From Limivicinus sp963617275 (GTDB lineage Bacteria; Bacillota; Clostridia; Oscillospirales; Oscillospiraceae), in contig CAVENX010000013.1 of NCBI GenBank assembly GCA_963617275.1, positions 1 to 58,534 of the forward strand: a stretch of 58,534 nucleotides of DNA, in the 5' to 3' direction. The notes under the pieces are model-generated. The model saw nothing but the letters and a program-made list of their open reading frames with translations, was not told the origin of the DNA and did not search any database. Each line of letters opens with the position of its first letter. The stretch's first letter is position 1. Both the position numbers and the translations under genes were made by a program. Shown here piece by piece: positions 34,769 to 43,466 of the stretch.

Positions 34769-35716
34769 ATGTCTGAAAAATCTTGTTCTTTCCGCACCTC
34801 GATAGGCGGTCAGGCGCTCATTGAGGGTATTTTGATGCGCGGTCCGAAAAAGCAGGCGATCGTCTGCCGTACAAAGGACGGGCTTGTCGAAAAAGTCGAT
34901 GAGCTTAAATTCATAAAGGACAAATATCCCATTCTCGGCTGGCCGCTCATAAGAGGCTGCGCCATTTTCCTCTCCTCGCTCATAAACGGCATGACCGCGC
35001 TTACCTACTCCGCCGATCTTATCCCCATCGAAGATCAGGGCGAACCTGACAAGCTGGATAAGTGGATAGAAGAACATTTCTCCGAAGAAAAGGCGAAAAA
35101 GATCGTTATCGGCGTCGCCGTTGTACTGGGCATTGCCCTGTCGCTGTTCCTGTTCGTCTTCCTGCCTACATTCGTTGTGAGTCTCATAAAGCCGTTTACA
35201 CACAGCTTCTTTGTGCGCAACCTCTGCGAAGGCGCAATGAGGGTCATCATACTGCTTATATATATGCGTCTGTGCGCAATGCAGCCCGACGTCAAGCGTC
35301 TGTTCTCCTACCACGGCGCGGAACATAAAACGATATTCGCATATGAGCACGGCAAGGAACTGACGGTCGAGAACGTCCGTCCGGAGTCTCGCTTTCATCC
35401 CCGCTGCGGCACAAGCTTTTTGCTCGTCGTCATGGTCGTCAGCATCCTTGTAAACTCCGTTGTCAAGGTCAGCGCAACGCTTCCGCGCATCGGCTGCCAT
35501 CTTCTGCTGCTGCCTCTTGTCGTGGGCATCAGCTATGAAATAAACCGCTGGTGCGGTATGCACGACAACAAGCTTTCCGCTTTCCTCTCCGCCCCCGGCA
35601 AATGGCTCCAACACATCACCACGAGTGAGCCGGATGACGGTATGATTGAGTGCGCGATACGGGCGATGGAGCTTGTCATTCCCGATGAAAAAGGCTCTGA
35701 CGAATGGGGTAAATAA
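34769..35716 (+). CDS. DUF1385 (YqhQ-like) membrane protein
   Basis: 315 residues with about four membrane helices. The family signatures are GGQALIEGILMRGPKK near the start, YHGAEHKTIFAYE in the middle and HPRCGTSFLL. The function of the family is not known. The adjacency to prmC, two bases downstream, is a recurring Firmicute arrangement. An aaaaggtg site precedes ATG. Confidence 0.92.
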   Translation: MSEKSCSFRTSIGGQALIEGILMRGPKKQAIVCRTKDGLVEKVDELKFIKDKYPILGWPLIRGCAIFLSSLINGMTALTYSADLIPIEDQGEPDKLDKWIEEHFSEEKAKKIVIGVAVVLGIALSLFLFVFLPTFVVSLIKPFTHSFFVRNLCEGAMRVIILLIYMRLCAMQPDVKRLFSYHGAEHKTIFAYEHGKELTVENVRPESRFHPRCGTSFLLVVMVVSILVNSVVKVSATLPRIGCHLLLLPLVVGISYEINRWCGMHDNKLSAFLSAPGKWLQHITTSEPDDGMIECAIRAMELVIPDEKGSDEWGK

Positions 35717-35718
35717 AG

Positions 35719-36573
35719 ATGAAAACCTATAACGACATATACCTCAACACGAGAACCGTCCTCCGCCAGCGCGGGATAGAGGCGTTCAATCAGGAGGCGC
35801 GTTATATCGTTGCCGCCGCCGCCGGCAAATCGGTCGCCGAGCTTCTGCGGGACATGAATCTCTACGCCAGCAACCAGATAGAAGAAAAGGTCACCGACTA
35901 CACCGCGCGGAGGCTTCGCGGCGAGCCTGTCGCGTATATCACCGGCACGTGGGAATTTTACGGTCTTCCGATAATCACCACTCCCGACGTGCTCATCCCG
36001 CGTGTCGATACGGAGGTTCTTGTCGATACCGCGATTGAGCTTCTCATGGGCAAAAAGATGGACGCAAGAATCCTTGATCTGTGCTGCGGAAGCGGCTGCA
36101 TCACCTGCGCGATCGGGCATGAAATGCCCGCGACACGCTTCGTCTCCATAGACATCAGCGCCAACGCTCTTGAGATATGCCGCCGGAACGCCGCAGCCAA
36201 CCGCGTGATATCACGGGTCATCTGTATGCAGGCGGACGCGCTTGCCACGCCTCCGCTCGGCATAGGGGAGTTTGACATGATCGTGGCAAATCCCCCGTAC
36301 ATAGCCACCGGCGAGATATCAAAACTTGACCCTTCCGTCAAGGATTATGAGCCCGTCTGGGCGCTTGACGGCGGTGCGGACGGGCTCAAATTCTACAAGG
36401 GTATCATCAAATACTGGAAATCCCTTCTCCGCGTCGGCGGCCATCTCATCTTTGAAGTCGGCGAAGGGCAGGCCGACGCCGTTCTGGACATGCTCAATTC
36501 CGCCGGTTTTGAAAGCACCGGCGTCAAGCAGGACACTCTCGGCATAGACCGTGTTGTGTACGGAAAAATGTAA
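35719..36573 (+). CDS. prmC: Peptide chain release factor N5-glutamine methyltransferase
   Basis: 284 residues. The N-terminal helical domain is followed by a Rossmann methyltransferase domain with ILDLCCGSGCITCAI (AdoMet loop) and the signature NPPYIA that binds the target glutamine. PrmC/HemK methylates the GGQ glutamine of release factors RF1 and RF2. It starts two bases after the DUF1385 stop, indicating coupling. prfA itself is not in the window. Confidence 0.96.
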   Translation: MKTYNDIYLNTRTVLRQRGIEAFNQEARYIVAAAAGKSVAELLRDMNLYASNQIEEKVTDYTARRLRGEPVAYITGTWEFYGLPIITTPDVLIPRVDTEVLVDTAIELLMGKKMDARILDLCCGSGCITCAIGHEMPATRFVSIDISANALEICRRNAAANRVISRVICMQADALATPPLGIGEFDMIVANPPYIATGEISKLDPSVKDYEPVWALDGGADGLKFYKGIIKYWKSLLRVGGHLIFEVGEGQADAVLDMLNSAGFESTGVKQDTLGIDRVVYGKM

Positions 36574-36677
36574 TTTTTGCCGGAAATACCCGTTATCGGC
36601 ATTATACAGAACTTTTGGCTTTCGATCGTATCATTTATGACAACTTCTTAAAACGTGATTAAAACAGGAGGCGCAAT

Positions 36678-37784
36678 ATGGCTGAAAAGAAAAAAACTTC
36701 CGCCGCTGCCGCTTCTGCCGCCATAAGCGACAGAAAAAAGGCTCTTGAAACGGCAATCGCAAAAATTGAAAAAGACTACGGCAAGGGTACTATAATGCGC
36801 CTCGGTGATGATATATCCGTCAATGTTGAGGCTCTTTCCACCGGTTCCCTTTCCCTTGACCTCGCCCTCGGCATAGGCGGTGTTCCAAAGGGAAGGATCG
36901 TTGAGATATACGGTCCCGAGGCTTCCGGTAAAACCACACTTGCGCTGCATATCGTCGCTTCCGCGCAGAAGGCAGGCGGCGACGCGGCTTATATTGACGT
37001 TGAACACGCGCTTGAGCCGGCATACGCGCAGGCTCTCGGCGTTGATATAAACTCCCTGCTCATATCCCAGCCGGACACAGGTGAGCAGGCTCTGGACATT
37101 GCGGAATCACTCGTCCGTTCCGGCGCTGTGGACGTGCTCGTTATCGACTCGGTCGCCGCGCTTATTCCGAGGGTGGAGCTTGAGGGTGAAGTGGGCGACA
37201 CCGTCGTCGGCGCGCTTGCGAGGCTCATGTCCCAGGCGATGCGCCGTCTTGCGGGCGCTATTTCCAAAAACAACTGCACCGTTATTTTCATAAACCAGCT
37301 GCGTCAGAAAATAGGCGTCATGTACGGCAACCCCGAGACTACTCCCGGCGGTCTGGCGCTTAAATATTATGCCTCCGTGCGCATTGACGTGCGCCGCATC
37401 GAGACTCTTAAAAATAACGGCGAGATGATAGGCAACCGCACCCGCGCCAAGGTCGTCAAGAACAAGGTCGCGCCTCCCTTCCGTGAGGCAGAGTTCGATA
37501 TAATCTACGGTGAGGGTATCTCCAAGCTCAGCGAAATAGTTGACCTTGCGGTAAAGCTTGAGATAATCGACAAAGCGGGCGCATGGTTCACCGTCGGCAC
37601 CCAGCGCATTCAGGGTAAGGACGGGGTGAAGGAATACCTCTCCAACAATCCGGAAATATGCGATAAGATTGAGCAGGAAGTGCGTGAGAACGCGTGGAAG
37701 CTCTCCCCCAAAGCCCAGAAGGAAGCAAAGCTTGCAGCCGCTAAGCCCGTAAACGTAAGCGCTGCGGACTTTGACGAAGGCTGA
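36678..37784 (+). CDS. recA: RecA recombinase
   Basis: 368 residues. The Walker A GPEASGKTT, Walker B LVIDSVAALIP, the L2-region FINQLRQKIGVMYGNPETTPGG and the C-terminal domain are complete. It forms nucleoprotein filaments for homologous recombination and LexA cleavage. Ala-rich extra residues precede the usual start (about 20 residues before KALETAIAKIEK). An acaggagg site precedes ATG. recX follows 26 bases downstream. I see no clear SOS box in the 100 bases upstream. Confidence 0.99.
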   Translation: MAEKKKTSAAAASAAISDRKKALETAIAKIEKDYGKGTIMRLGDDISVNVEALSTGSLSLDLALGIGGVPKGRIVEIYGPEASGKTTLALHIVASAQKAGGDAAYIDVEHALEPAYAQALGVDINSLLISQPDTGEQALDIAESLVRSGAVDVLVIDSVAALIPRVELEGEVGDTVVGALARLMSQAMRRLAGAISKNNCTVIFINQLRQKIGVMYGNPETTPGGLALKYYASVRIDVRRIETLKNNGEMIGNRTRAKVVKNKVAPPFREAEFDIIYGEGISKLSEIVDLAVKLEIIDKAGAWFTVGTQRIQGKDGVKEYLSNNPEICDKIEQEVRENAWKLSPKAQKEAKLAAAKPVNVSAADFDEG

Positions 37785-37810
37785 TAATCCCGGCTTATCA
37801 GGTAAGTTTC

Positions 37811-38416
37811 ATGACGGTTTCCCTTATAAAGCAGACAAGCCCGGGACGGCTGACCGTTACGCTTGAAAGCGGTGAGGAGATAAAAACAACTCTCGGCGTC
37901 GTCACTGATATGAGACTGTTTTCCGGCAAGGAGCTGGATGCGGCGCTTATGGACGAGTTCAGGCTCTCCTCCCACCGCGCCCTTGCCCGCGAAAAGGCGC
38001 TTGAATATCTCTCCCGCAGACCGATGAGCCGCGCTGAGCTCAAAAAAAAGCTGCTGGAAAAGGGCTTTGAAGAAGACACGGCAGACTACTGCGTCCTGTG
38101 GCTTTCGGAAAACGGGCTTATTGACGACGAAAGCTACGCCGCCGCCGTGGCGCGGCATTATGCCGCCAAGGGATACGGAGCAGGGCGCATAAAGAGCGAA
38201 CTTTCAAAACGCGGTATCTGCCGTGAGCTGTGGGACGGCGCGCTTGACGCCGCGCCCGACAACAGCGGAAAAATCGACAAATTCATCTCCTCCCGCCTCA
38301 CCGACCCGTGCGACAGGGCGCAGATAGGCAAGGTAAGTCAGGCGCTGTACCGCCGCGGCTATTCATGGGAGGAAATACGGGAGGCGCTTTCACGCTTCTC
38401 CGCCGAAGCCGAATAA
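37811..38416 (+). CDS. recX: RecX regulatory protein
   Basis: 201 residues, made of three-helix RecX repeats: ALEYLSRRPMSRAELKKKLLEKGF, then YAAAVARHYAAKGYGAGRIKSELSKRGI, then a third repeat ending in YRRGYSWEEIREAL. It binds RecA filaments and limits or modulates their activity. It directly follows recA, the standard arrangement. An extra N-terminal beta-rich segment (about 50 residues) precedes the repeats, also seen in some Firmicute RecX proteins. Confidence 0.93.
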   Translation: MTVSLIKQTSPGRLTVTLESGEEIKTTLGVVTDMRLFSGKELDAALMDEFRLSSHRALAREKALEYLSRRPMSRAELKKKLLEKGFEEDTADYCVLWLSENGLIDDESYAAAVARHYAAKGYGAGRIKSELSKRGICRELWDGALDAAPDNSGKIDKFISSRLTDPCDRAQIGKVSQALYRRGYSWEEIREALSRFSAEAE

Positions 38417-38435
38417 ACATTGCAAAGGTACGACT

Positions 38436-39752
38436 ATGAACAATACATACGCGCTTATCTCTCTCGGCTGTGCAAAAAATCTTGTAAACAGCGAACAAAT
38501 GATATATCTGATGAATGACGCCGGGTTTGAAATGGTCTCGGAACCGGACGGCGCCGATCTTGTGATCGTCAACACCTGCGGGTTTATTGACGCCGCCAAA
38601 ACCGAAGCGATCGATACCATCCTTGAAATGGCAGAGCTTAAAAAGGCCGGAAAATTAGGCGGCATTATCGTCACGGGCTGTCTCCCCGAACGCTACAAGG
38701 CGGAGATTGCCGCAGAGCTTCCGGAGGTTGATGCGTTTCTCGGCGTGGGCAGCTTCGGAGACATTGTCGGAGCCGCCAACACGGTTCTTGAAAACAGGAA
38801 AATGAATCTGTTCACTGACAACAGCAAGTCTATCGACGAAATCCCCCGCGTTATCTCGACCGGCCCTGCGTGGGCATACCTGCGTATCGCCGAGGGCTGC
38901 AACAATTTCTGCGCTTTCTGCGCTATCCCGTATATCCGCGGCCGCTACCGTTCAAGGGAAATGGAAAACATCCTTGAGGAAGTACGCGACATGGCGGCGC
39001 ACGGGATAAAGGAAGTGATCGTCATTGCGCAGGACATAACCCGCTACGGAACCGATCTTTACGGCAAACGCTGCCTTGCGCAGTTGTGCCGCAAAATCTC
39101 GGAGATCGACGGGGTAGAATGGATAAGGCTGCACTACCTCTATCCCGATCAGTTTGACGATGAGCTTATAGACGAGATCGCTTCCAACGACAAGATAGTG
39201 AAATATCTCGATATCCCGATACAGCATATAAACGACAAGATACTCAAGGCAATGAACCGGCGCGGCACAGGCGAGGAGATACGCACGCTCTTCCGCAAGC
39301 TGCGCGAGAGGATTCCCGGTGTTGTTCTGCGTACAAGCCTTATTGCCGGGCTTCCCGGCGAAGGCGAGGCGGAGTTTGAGGAGCTGTGCGAGTTTCTGAA
39401 GGAGGCGCGCATAGAGCGCGTGGGCGTTTTCCCGTTTTCACCTGAGGAGGGTACTCCCGCCGCCGCTATGGAGCATGTTGACTTTGAAGAGGCTCAGCGC
39501 CGGGCAGAGCTTATAATGGAGCTTCAGGCTCCTATAATGGACGATTTCTGCAATTCCTTTATCGGAAAGGCGATAAAGGTTCTGTACGAATACTACGACG
39601 AAGAAAACGGATGGCATGTCGGCCGCTCCTATGCCGATTCGCCGGATATCGACGGTCAGGTTCTGTTTTCAGGAGACTGCGAGGAGGGCGACATGGTAAA
39701 TGTGCTCATAACCTCCGCTGAGGACGGACTTTTGTATGGTGAAGAGGTGTGA
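38436..39752 (+). CDS. rimO: Ribosomal protein S12 methylthiotransferase
   Basis: 438 residues with the MTTase plan. An N-terminal cluster domain has Cys residues in SLGCAKN, NTCGF and TGCLPERY. The radical SAM cluster CNNFCAFCAIP (CxxxCxxC) follows, with a C-terminal TRAM domain. The SLGCAKNLVNSE start and EGCNNFCAFCAIP favour RimO over MiaB. It modifies the aspartate near the tip of S12, whose gene rpsL is at 19772. It lies 19 bases after recX and is followed immediately by pgsA. Confidence 0.96.
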   Translation: MNNTYALISLGCAKNLVNSEQMIYLMNDAGFEMVSEPDGADLVIVNTCGFIDAAKTEAIDTILEMAELKKAGKLGGIIVTGCLPERYKAEIAAELPEVDAFLGVGSFGDIVGAANTVLENRKMNLFTDNSKSIDEIPRVISTGPAWAYLRIAEGCNNFCAFCAIPYIRGRYRSREMENILEEVRDMAAHGIKEVIVIAQDITRYGTDLYGKRCLAQLCRKISEIDGVEWIRLHYLYPDQFDDELIDEIASNDKIVKYLDIPIQHINDKILKAMNRRGTGEEIRTLFRKLRERIPGVVLRTSLIAGLPGEGEAEFEELCEFLKEARIERVGVFPFSPEEGTPAAAMEHVDFEEAQRRAELIMELQAPIMDDFCNSFIGKAIKVLYEYYDEENGWHVGRSYADSPDIDGQVLFSGDCEEGDMVNVLITSAEDGLLYGEEV

Positions 39753-39753
39753 T

Positions 39754-40272
39754 ATGTTCAAAACAACAGCCAACATCATAACTTTATTCCGCATTGCGCT
39801 TATCCCCGTGTTTCTTGTTTTCGCATATACCGGTCATCTGGGCTGGGCATTTGCGGTCTATGTCATTGCTTCGCTCTCTGATTTTGCTGACGGATATATC
39901 GCAAGGCACTATAATCAGATAAGCGACGTCGGCAAATTCCTTGACCCGCTGGCAGACAAGATGCTCGTGCTGTCGGCAATGTGCTTTTTCATCGAAAACA
40001 ACCAGATGGGCGGCTGGTGCGTGGCAATCGTGCTGATGCGCGAATTTGCCGTATCCGGTCTGCGGCTCATCGCGGTCGAGCAGGGGCGCGTTATCGCCGC
40101 AGCATGGTCGGGGAAAATCAAGACCGCCTCTACAATGGTATGCATTGCCCTGATGCTGCTGTTTTCCGGCAGCAATGCTTTGAATACGGTGTGTACGGTG
40201 ATAATCCTCGTCACGACGGTATATTCAGGCGTAGAATATTTTATCAAGAACATTGACGTGTTTTCTGACTGA
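39754..40272 (+). CDS. pgsA: CDP-diacylglycerol-glycerol-3-phosphate 3-phosphatidyltransferase
   Basis: 172 residues from ATG at 39754, one base after the rimO stop, with gaagagg upstream. A longer frame would overlap rimO. The CDP-alcohol phosphotransferase signature reads SDFADGYIARHYNQISDVGKFLDPLADK, the D(x)2DG(x)2AR(x)8G(x)3D(x)3D pattern. Several membrane helices follow. It makes phosphatidylglycerol-phosphate, the first step to anionic phospholipids. Confidence 0.96.
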   Translation: MFKTTANIITLFRIALIPVFLVFAYTGHLGWAFAVYVIASLSDFADGYIARHYNQISDVGKFLDPLADKMLVLSAMCFFIENNQMGGWCVAIVLMREFAVSGLRLIAVEQGRVIAAAWSGKIKTASTMVCIALMLLFSGSNALNTVCTVIILVTTVYSGVEYFIKNIDVFSD

Positions 40273-40326
40273 AAACAGTGTCTTCAATGATTTTTTTCGT
40301 AATTAAATTCATAGGAGAACGATCAA

Positions 40327-41778
40327 ATGAAGCTTTATAATTCCGCCACCAGAACAAAGGAAGAATTTGTTCCCAATCATCCCGACATCGTCAAGATGTA
40401 CACCTGCGGCCCTACCGTCTACCATTTTGCGCATATCGGCAATCTCCGCTCCTATATAATGGAGGATATTCTCGAGAAATATCTGCGCTATCTCGGCTAC
40501 AATGTGAAGCGTGTTATGAACATCACCGACGTCGGCCATCTTACTTCCGATGCCGACGAGGGTGAAGACAAGATGCTCAAGGGCGCAAAGCGTGAACATA
40601 AGAGCGTCATGGAAATCGCAAAATTCTACACCGACGCTTTCTTCTCCGACTGCGCAAAGCTCAACATCAAAACCCCCGATGTCGTGGAGCCCGCGACGAA
40701 CTGCATCGACGAATATATCAAGATAATCACCAAGCTTATTGACACCGGCTATGCCTACCTTGCCGGCGGAAACGTCTATTTCGACACTTCCAAGCTTGAA
40801 AAATATTACGTGTTCAACGACTTCAACGCAGAAGATCTGGACGTCGGCGTCCGTGAGGGTGTTGACGAGGATACCAACAAGCGCAACAAGAACGACTTTG
40901 TGCTGTGGTTCACCAAGTCCAAGTTTGAAGATCAGGCACTCAAATGGGATTCTCCCTGGGGCGTAGGCTACCCCGGCTGGCACATCGAGTGCTCCGGCAT
41001 TTCCATGAAGCATCTCGGCGAGGATCTTGATATCCATTGCGGCGGGATAGACAATGCTTTCCCCCACCACACCAATGAAATTGCGCAATCTGAGAGCTAT
41101 CTTGGGCATAAATGGTGCAATTATTGGATGCATGTCCTCCACCTGAACACAAACAGCGGAAAAATGTCCAAGTCCAAGGGCGAATTTCTCACGGTGTCGC
41201 TGCTTGAGGAAAAAGGCTATGATCCGCTCGCCTACCGTCTGTTCTGCCTCCAGAGCCATTACCGCAAGTCCCTTGTCTTCACATGGGAGAATCTCGACAA
41301 CGCACAAGGCACCTATCAGAAGCTCATAAACAAAATCGCCGCACTCAACGCCGGGGATGAGCCTCTCGACGAGGACGCCGTCAAAGCGCTTGACGAAAAA
41401 TTCCGTTCCGCACTGGATAACGATCTCAACACCTCTCTTGCCGTAACGTCGCTCTACGACGTACTCAAGTACAAGACGAACGACGCGACCAAGCTCTACG
41501 TGATCGGTCTTTTTGACACGGTTCTGGGTCTTTCACTGCTTGAGAAGGCCGCGAAGAAGCGTGAGGAGCTTAAAAAGCAGGCAGCCGCGCCCGCAGGCTT
41601 TACCATCTTCTCCGAGTCCGGCGAAAGCGATCCTGAAATAGAGGCAAAAATTCAGGCTCGTCAGGACGCAAAGAAAGCAAAGAACTTTGCCGAAGCCGAC
41701 AGGATCAGGGACGAACTGAAAGCCGCCGGTATAGAGCTTACCGACATTCCAAACGGCGCGAAGTGGAAGCGCATATAA
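40327..41778 (+). CDS. cysS: Cysteinyl-tRNA synthetase
   Basis: 483 residues. Class I motifs are intact: HIGH-like FAHIGNLRS and KMSKSKGEF. The zinc site residues include Cys in MYTCGPTVY and the GWHIECSG segment. It charges tRNA-Cys. In Bacillus the genes mrnC, rlmB and yacP follow cysS; here none do. The gene ends in a strong terminator, and a YacP-type domain occurs instead fused to the GTPase at 30062. No T-box leader is visible in the 54 bases upstream. Confidence 0.98.
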   Translation: MKLYNSATRTKEEFVPNHPDIVKMYTCGPTVYHFAHIGNLRSYIMEDILEKYLRYLGYNVKRVMNITDVGHLTSDADEGEDKMLKGAKREHKSVMEIAKFYTDAFFSDCAKLNIKTPDVVEPATNCIDEYIKIITKLIDTGYAYLAGGNVYFDTSKLEKYYVFNDFNAEDLDVGVREGVDEDTNKRNKNDFVLWFTKSKFEDQALKWDSPWGVGYPGWHIECSGISMKHLGEDLDIHCGGIDNAFPHHTNEIAQSESYLGHKWCNYWMHVLHLNTNSGKMSKSKGEFLTVSLLEEKGYDPLAYRLFCLQSHYRKSLVFTWENLDNAQGTYQKLINKIAALNAGDEPLDEDAVKALDEKFRSALDNDLNTSLAVTSLYDVLKYKTNDATKLYVIGLFDTVLGLSLLEKAAKKREELKKQAAAPAGFTIFSESGESDPEIEAKIQARQDAKKAKNFAEADRIRDELKAAGIELTDIPNGAKWKRI

Positions 41779-41783
41779 CGGTG

Positions 41784-41819
41784 AACCCCCTGCACCGATC
41801 AGAACCGGTGCAGGGGGTT
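41784..41819 (+). terminator. Terminator of cysS
   Basis: AACCCCCTGCACC pairs with GGTGCAGGGGGTT in a strong G/C-rich hairpin, a few bases past the cysS stop. A partial repeat A hairpin abuts it directly. Confidence 0.9.
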
Positions 41820-41822
41820 AGC

Positions 41823-41860
41823 TTGTCAAAGAAGCTTGCTTCTTTGACAAAAAAGGCTGC
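41823..41860 (+). repeat. Partial copy of repeat family A (left-end hairpin)
   Basis: The perfect palindrome TTGTCAAAGAAGC-TT-GCTTCTTTGACAA followed by aaaaaggctgc equals the left end of the full family A copies. The rest of the element is missing; the LysM peptide gene's stop lies three bases further. It may serve as terminator for that minus-strand gene. Confidence 0.75.
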
Positions 41861-41863
41861 TTA

Positions 41864-42088
41864 TCAGAGCCAGCCGGGAGTGTTGGAAGTGGGAACGACC
41901 AGCACCTGCCCCACCTTGATAACGTCCGGGTTTGCAATGTTGTTGAGCTGCTGGAGCGTCTTGACATCGGTTCTGAAACGCTTCGCTATGCCGGAAAGAG
42001 TGTCGCCGTAGACGACGGTATAGGCAAAGTATCCGCCTGCCGCGCCGCCAGATACCTCGTTGAGTTCTTTTTCGTTTACTTCCGCCAT
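41864..42088 (-). CDS. LysM-domain peptide with double-glycine (bacteriocin-type) leader
   Basis: 74 residues. The first 15, MAEVNEKELNEVSGG, look exactly like a double-glycine leader (acidic, ELxxVSGG), the type removed by peptidase-containing ABC exporters during export of bacteriocins and related peptides. After GG14-15 and a short AAGGYF spacer, residues about 22-66 are one LysM domain (YTVVYGDTLSGIAKRF...VGQVLVVP), a peptidoglycan/chitin-oligomer binder. There is no Sec signal. The ribosome binding site aaaaggag is strong. No exporter or modification enzyme is adjacent. I infer a secreted cell-wall-binding peptide; its role is unknown. Confidence 0.85.
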   Translation of the reverse strand: MAEVNEKELNEVSGGAAGGYFAYTVVYGDTLSGIAKRFRTDVKTLQQLNNIANPDVIKVGQVLVVPTSNTPGWL

Positions 42089-42120
42089 AATAGTTGTCTC
42101 CTTTTCTCAATTGCAAAACT

Positions 42121-42170
42121 GTCGGTTGTGTTTTGCCTTTGTCCTTATATACGCCGTCGGTTGTGCTTTG
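42121..42170 (-). promoter_or_regulatory. Paired direct repeats upstream of the LysM peptide gene
   Basis: gtcggttgtgttttg (42121-42135) recurs as gtcggttgtgctttg (42156-42170), 14 of 15 identical and 35 bases apart, just upstream of the LysM peptide start. They could be operator sites or a small duplication. A clear promoter is not visible between them. Confidence 0.45.
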
Positions 42171-42187
42171 TTACAGCCGTCCAAAAA

Positions 42188-43426
42188 TCATTCAAAGTCC
42201 AGCACGCGCTCCATACGCACAAGCGTGAGACGGTTGCGTATAGCGGCAGAGATATGCAGCATCTCATCGCCGAGGGCCGGGTCTATGCCGATATGCTCAG
42301 GCAGGTACTTGCAGCCGCAGCTCTTGTAGAGCTCTTCCATCTCTTCCACGGGCGGGATCGTTGCAATGATGTCCTTTATCTCGTCCCAATGGTCAACGAT
42401 ATTCTGCGGATCAAATGTGCCGAGAACGTCGTTCTCGTTTTCCTTCATGATGCCGTCAAAGAGCCTGTCGCCGAACTTTTCCCTTACCCACTCGGCGGTG
42501 AGCGGCTCAAATTTTTTTGCTTTGGGCGTAAGCTTGGCAAGGCGGTGATACTCCTTGACGCAGGCAAAGGTGCCGACGCCGACACACTCGCCGTGTATAC
42601 CCTCGGCGTTTTCAAAGCGCGGCGGGTGCATCTCCACAAGATGCGCCATCAGATGCTCCGCACCGGAAGCGGCGCGTGAGTGATTGAGCAGCTGCATGGT
42701 AAGGCCGCTCTCCATCTGCGCCATGGTCATTGCTTCGTGGTCAGCCTCGCCGGTCGCGGCATACTTGTCCGCCGCGCCGCGCATGAGCTTGAGCGCGTGC
42801 TCGGCAAGCTCCGCCACCATGGGGCAGTAATATTCGTTTGCGACGAGCTTTGAAATTCTCCAGTCGGCAAGAGAAATGTATTTTGCCAGAATATCGTTTA
42901 TTCCGCTGGCGATAAGGCGCTTCGGCGCGCCCTTGATAATATCGAGGTCAGCCACAACGAGAACAGGGGCGCACATCGGCGTGGACTTCTTCTGCCCGTT
43001 TAGAATGGCAGAGCAGATGTTCGCGGTAAAGCCGTCGGAGGAAGCGAGTGTGGGAATGGCGACAAAGGGTATGCCCAGCTTATACGCAGGATATCTGCCG
43101 AAATCCATTATAGTTCCCGCACCGAAAGCGACTATGACGTCGGGGTGGTCAAGCTTCGTCATCATGTCCTCAATGAGCGTATCCTCCGCTCTCAGCCCCT
43201 GCGCCTCAAGCACTATCTCCTGATCCGCCTTGACATGCTTGCCCTCGGTAAGCTTGTATATGACGGTATCATATACTACCGCACGCTTTCCGGTCAGTCC
43301 AAGCTCCTGCATATACTCCTCAAAACGGTCAAGCGCACCGTAATCCACAACTACCTTGCGCGTTTCAAGGGTATGCTCTCTGCCGCAGACACATTTGCCT
43401 ACATACTTTTCGCAATCCATTATCAT
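42188..43426 (-). CDS. sn-Glycerol-1-phosphate dehydrogenase (AraM/EgsA family)
   Basis: 412 residues, iron-containing alcohol dehydrogenase fold. The NAD-binding region has VIVAFGAGTIMDFGRY. The substrate/metal region includes ASSDGFTANICSAI, with the metal-binding pattern ASGINDILAKYISLADW and conserved His residues in SGAEHLMAH and EGIHGECVG. AraM of Bacillus makes sn-glycerol-1-phosphate, the archaeal-type enantiomer, for heptaprenylglyceryl lipids. No PcrB-like prenyltransferase is in the window. An internal Met3 is an alternative start. Confidence 0.88.
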   Translation of the reverse strand: MIMDCEKYVGKCVCGREHTLETRKVVVDYGALDRFEEYMQELGLTGKRAVVYDTVIYKLTEGKHVKADQEIVLEAQGLRAEDTLIEDMMTKLDHPDVIVAFGAGTIMDFGRYPAYKLGIPFVAIPTLASSDGFTANICSAILNGQKKSTPMCAPVLVVADLDIIKGAPKRLIASGINDILAKYISLADWRISKLVANEYYCPMVAELAEHALKLMRGAADKYAATGEADHEAMTMAQMESGLTMQLLNHSRAASGAEHLMAHLVEMHPPRFENAEGIHGECVGVGTFACVKEYHRLAKLTPKAKKFEPLTAEWVREKFGDRLFDGIMKENENDVLGTFDPQNIVDHWDEIKDIIATIPPVEEMEELYKSCGCKYLPEHIGIDPALGDEMLHISAAIRNRLTLVRMERVLDFE

Positions 43427-43466
43427 ATCAATTTACCTCTTTTCAGATAAAATTATTACCATCAAT

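Noticed and set aside
40273..40326. T-box leader for cysS
   Set aside because: Only 54 bases separate it from pgsA, with no T-box sequence or terminator hairpin.
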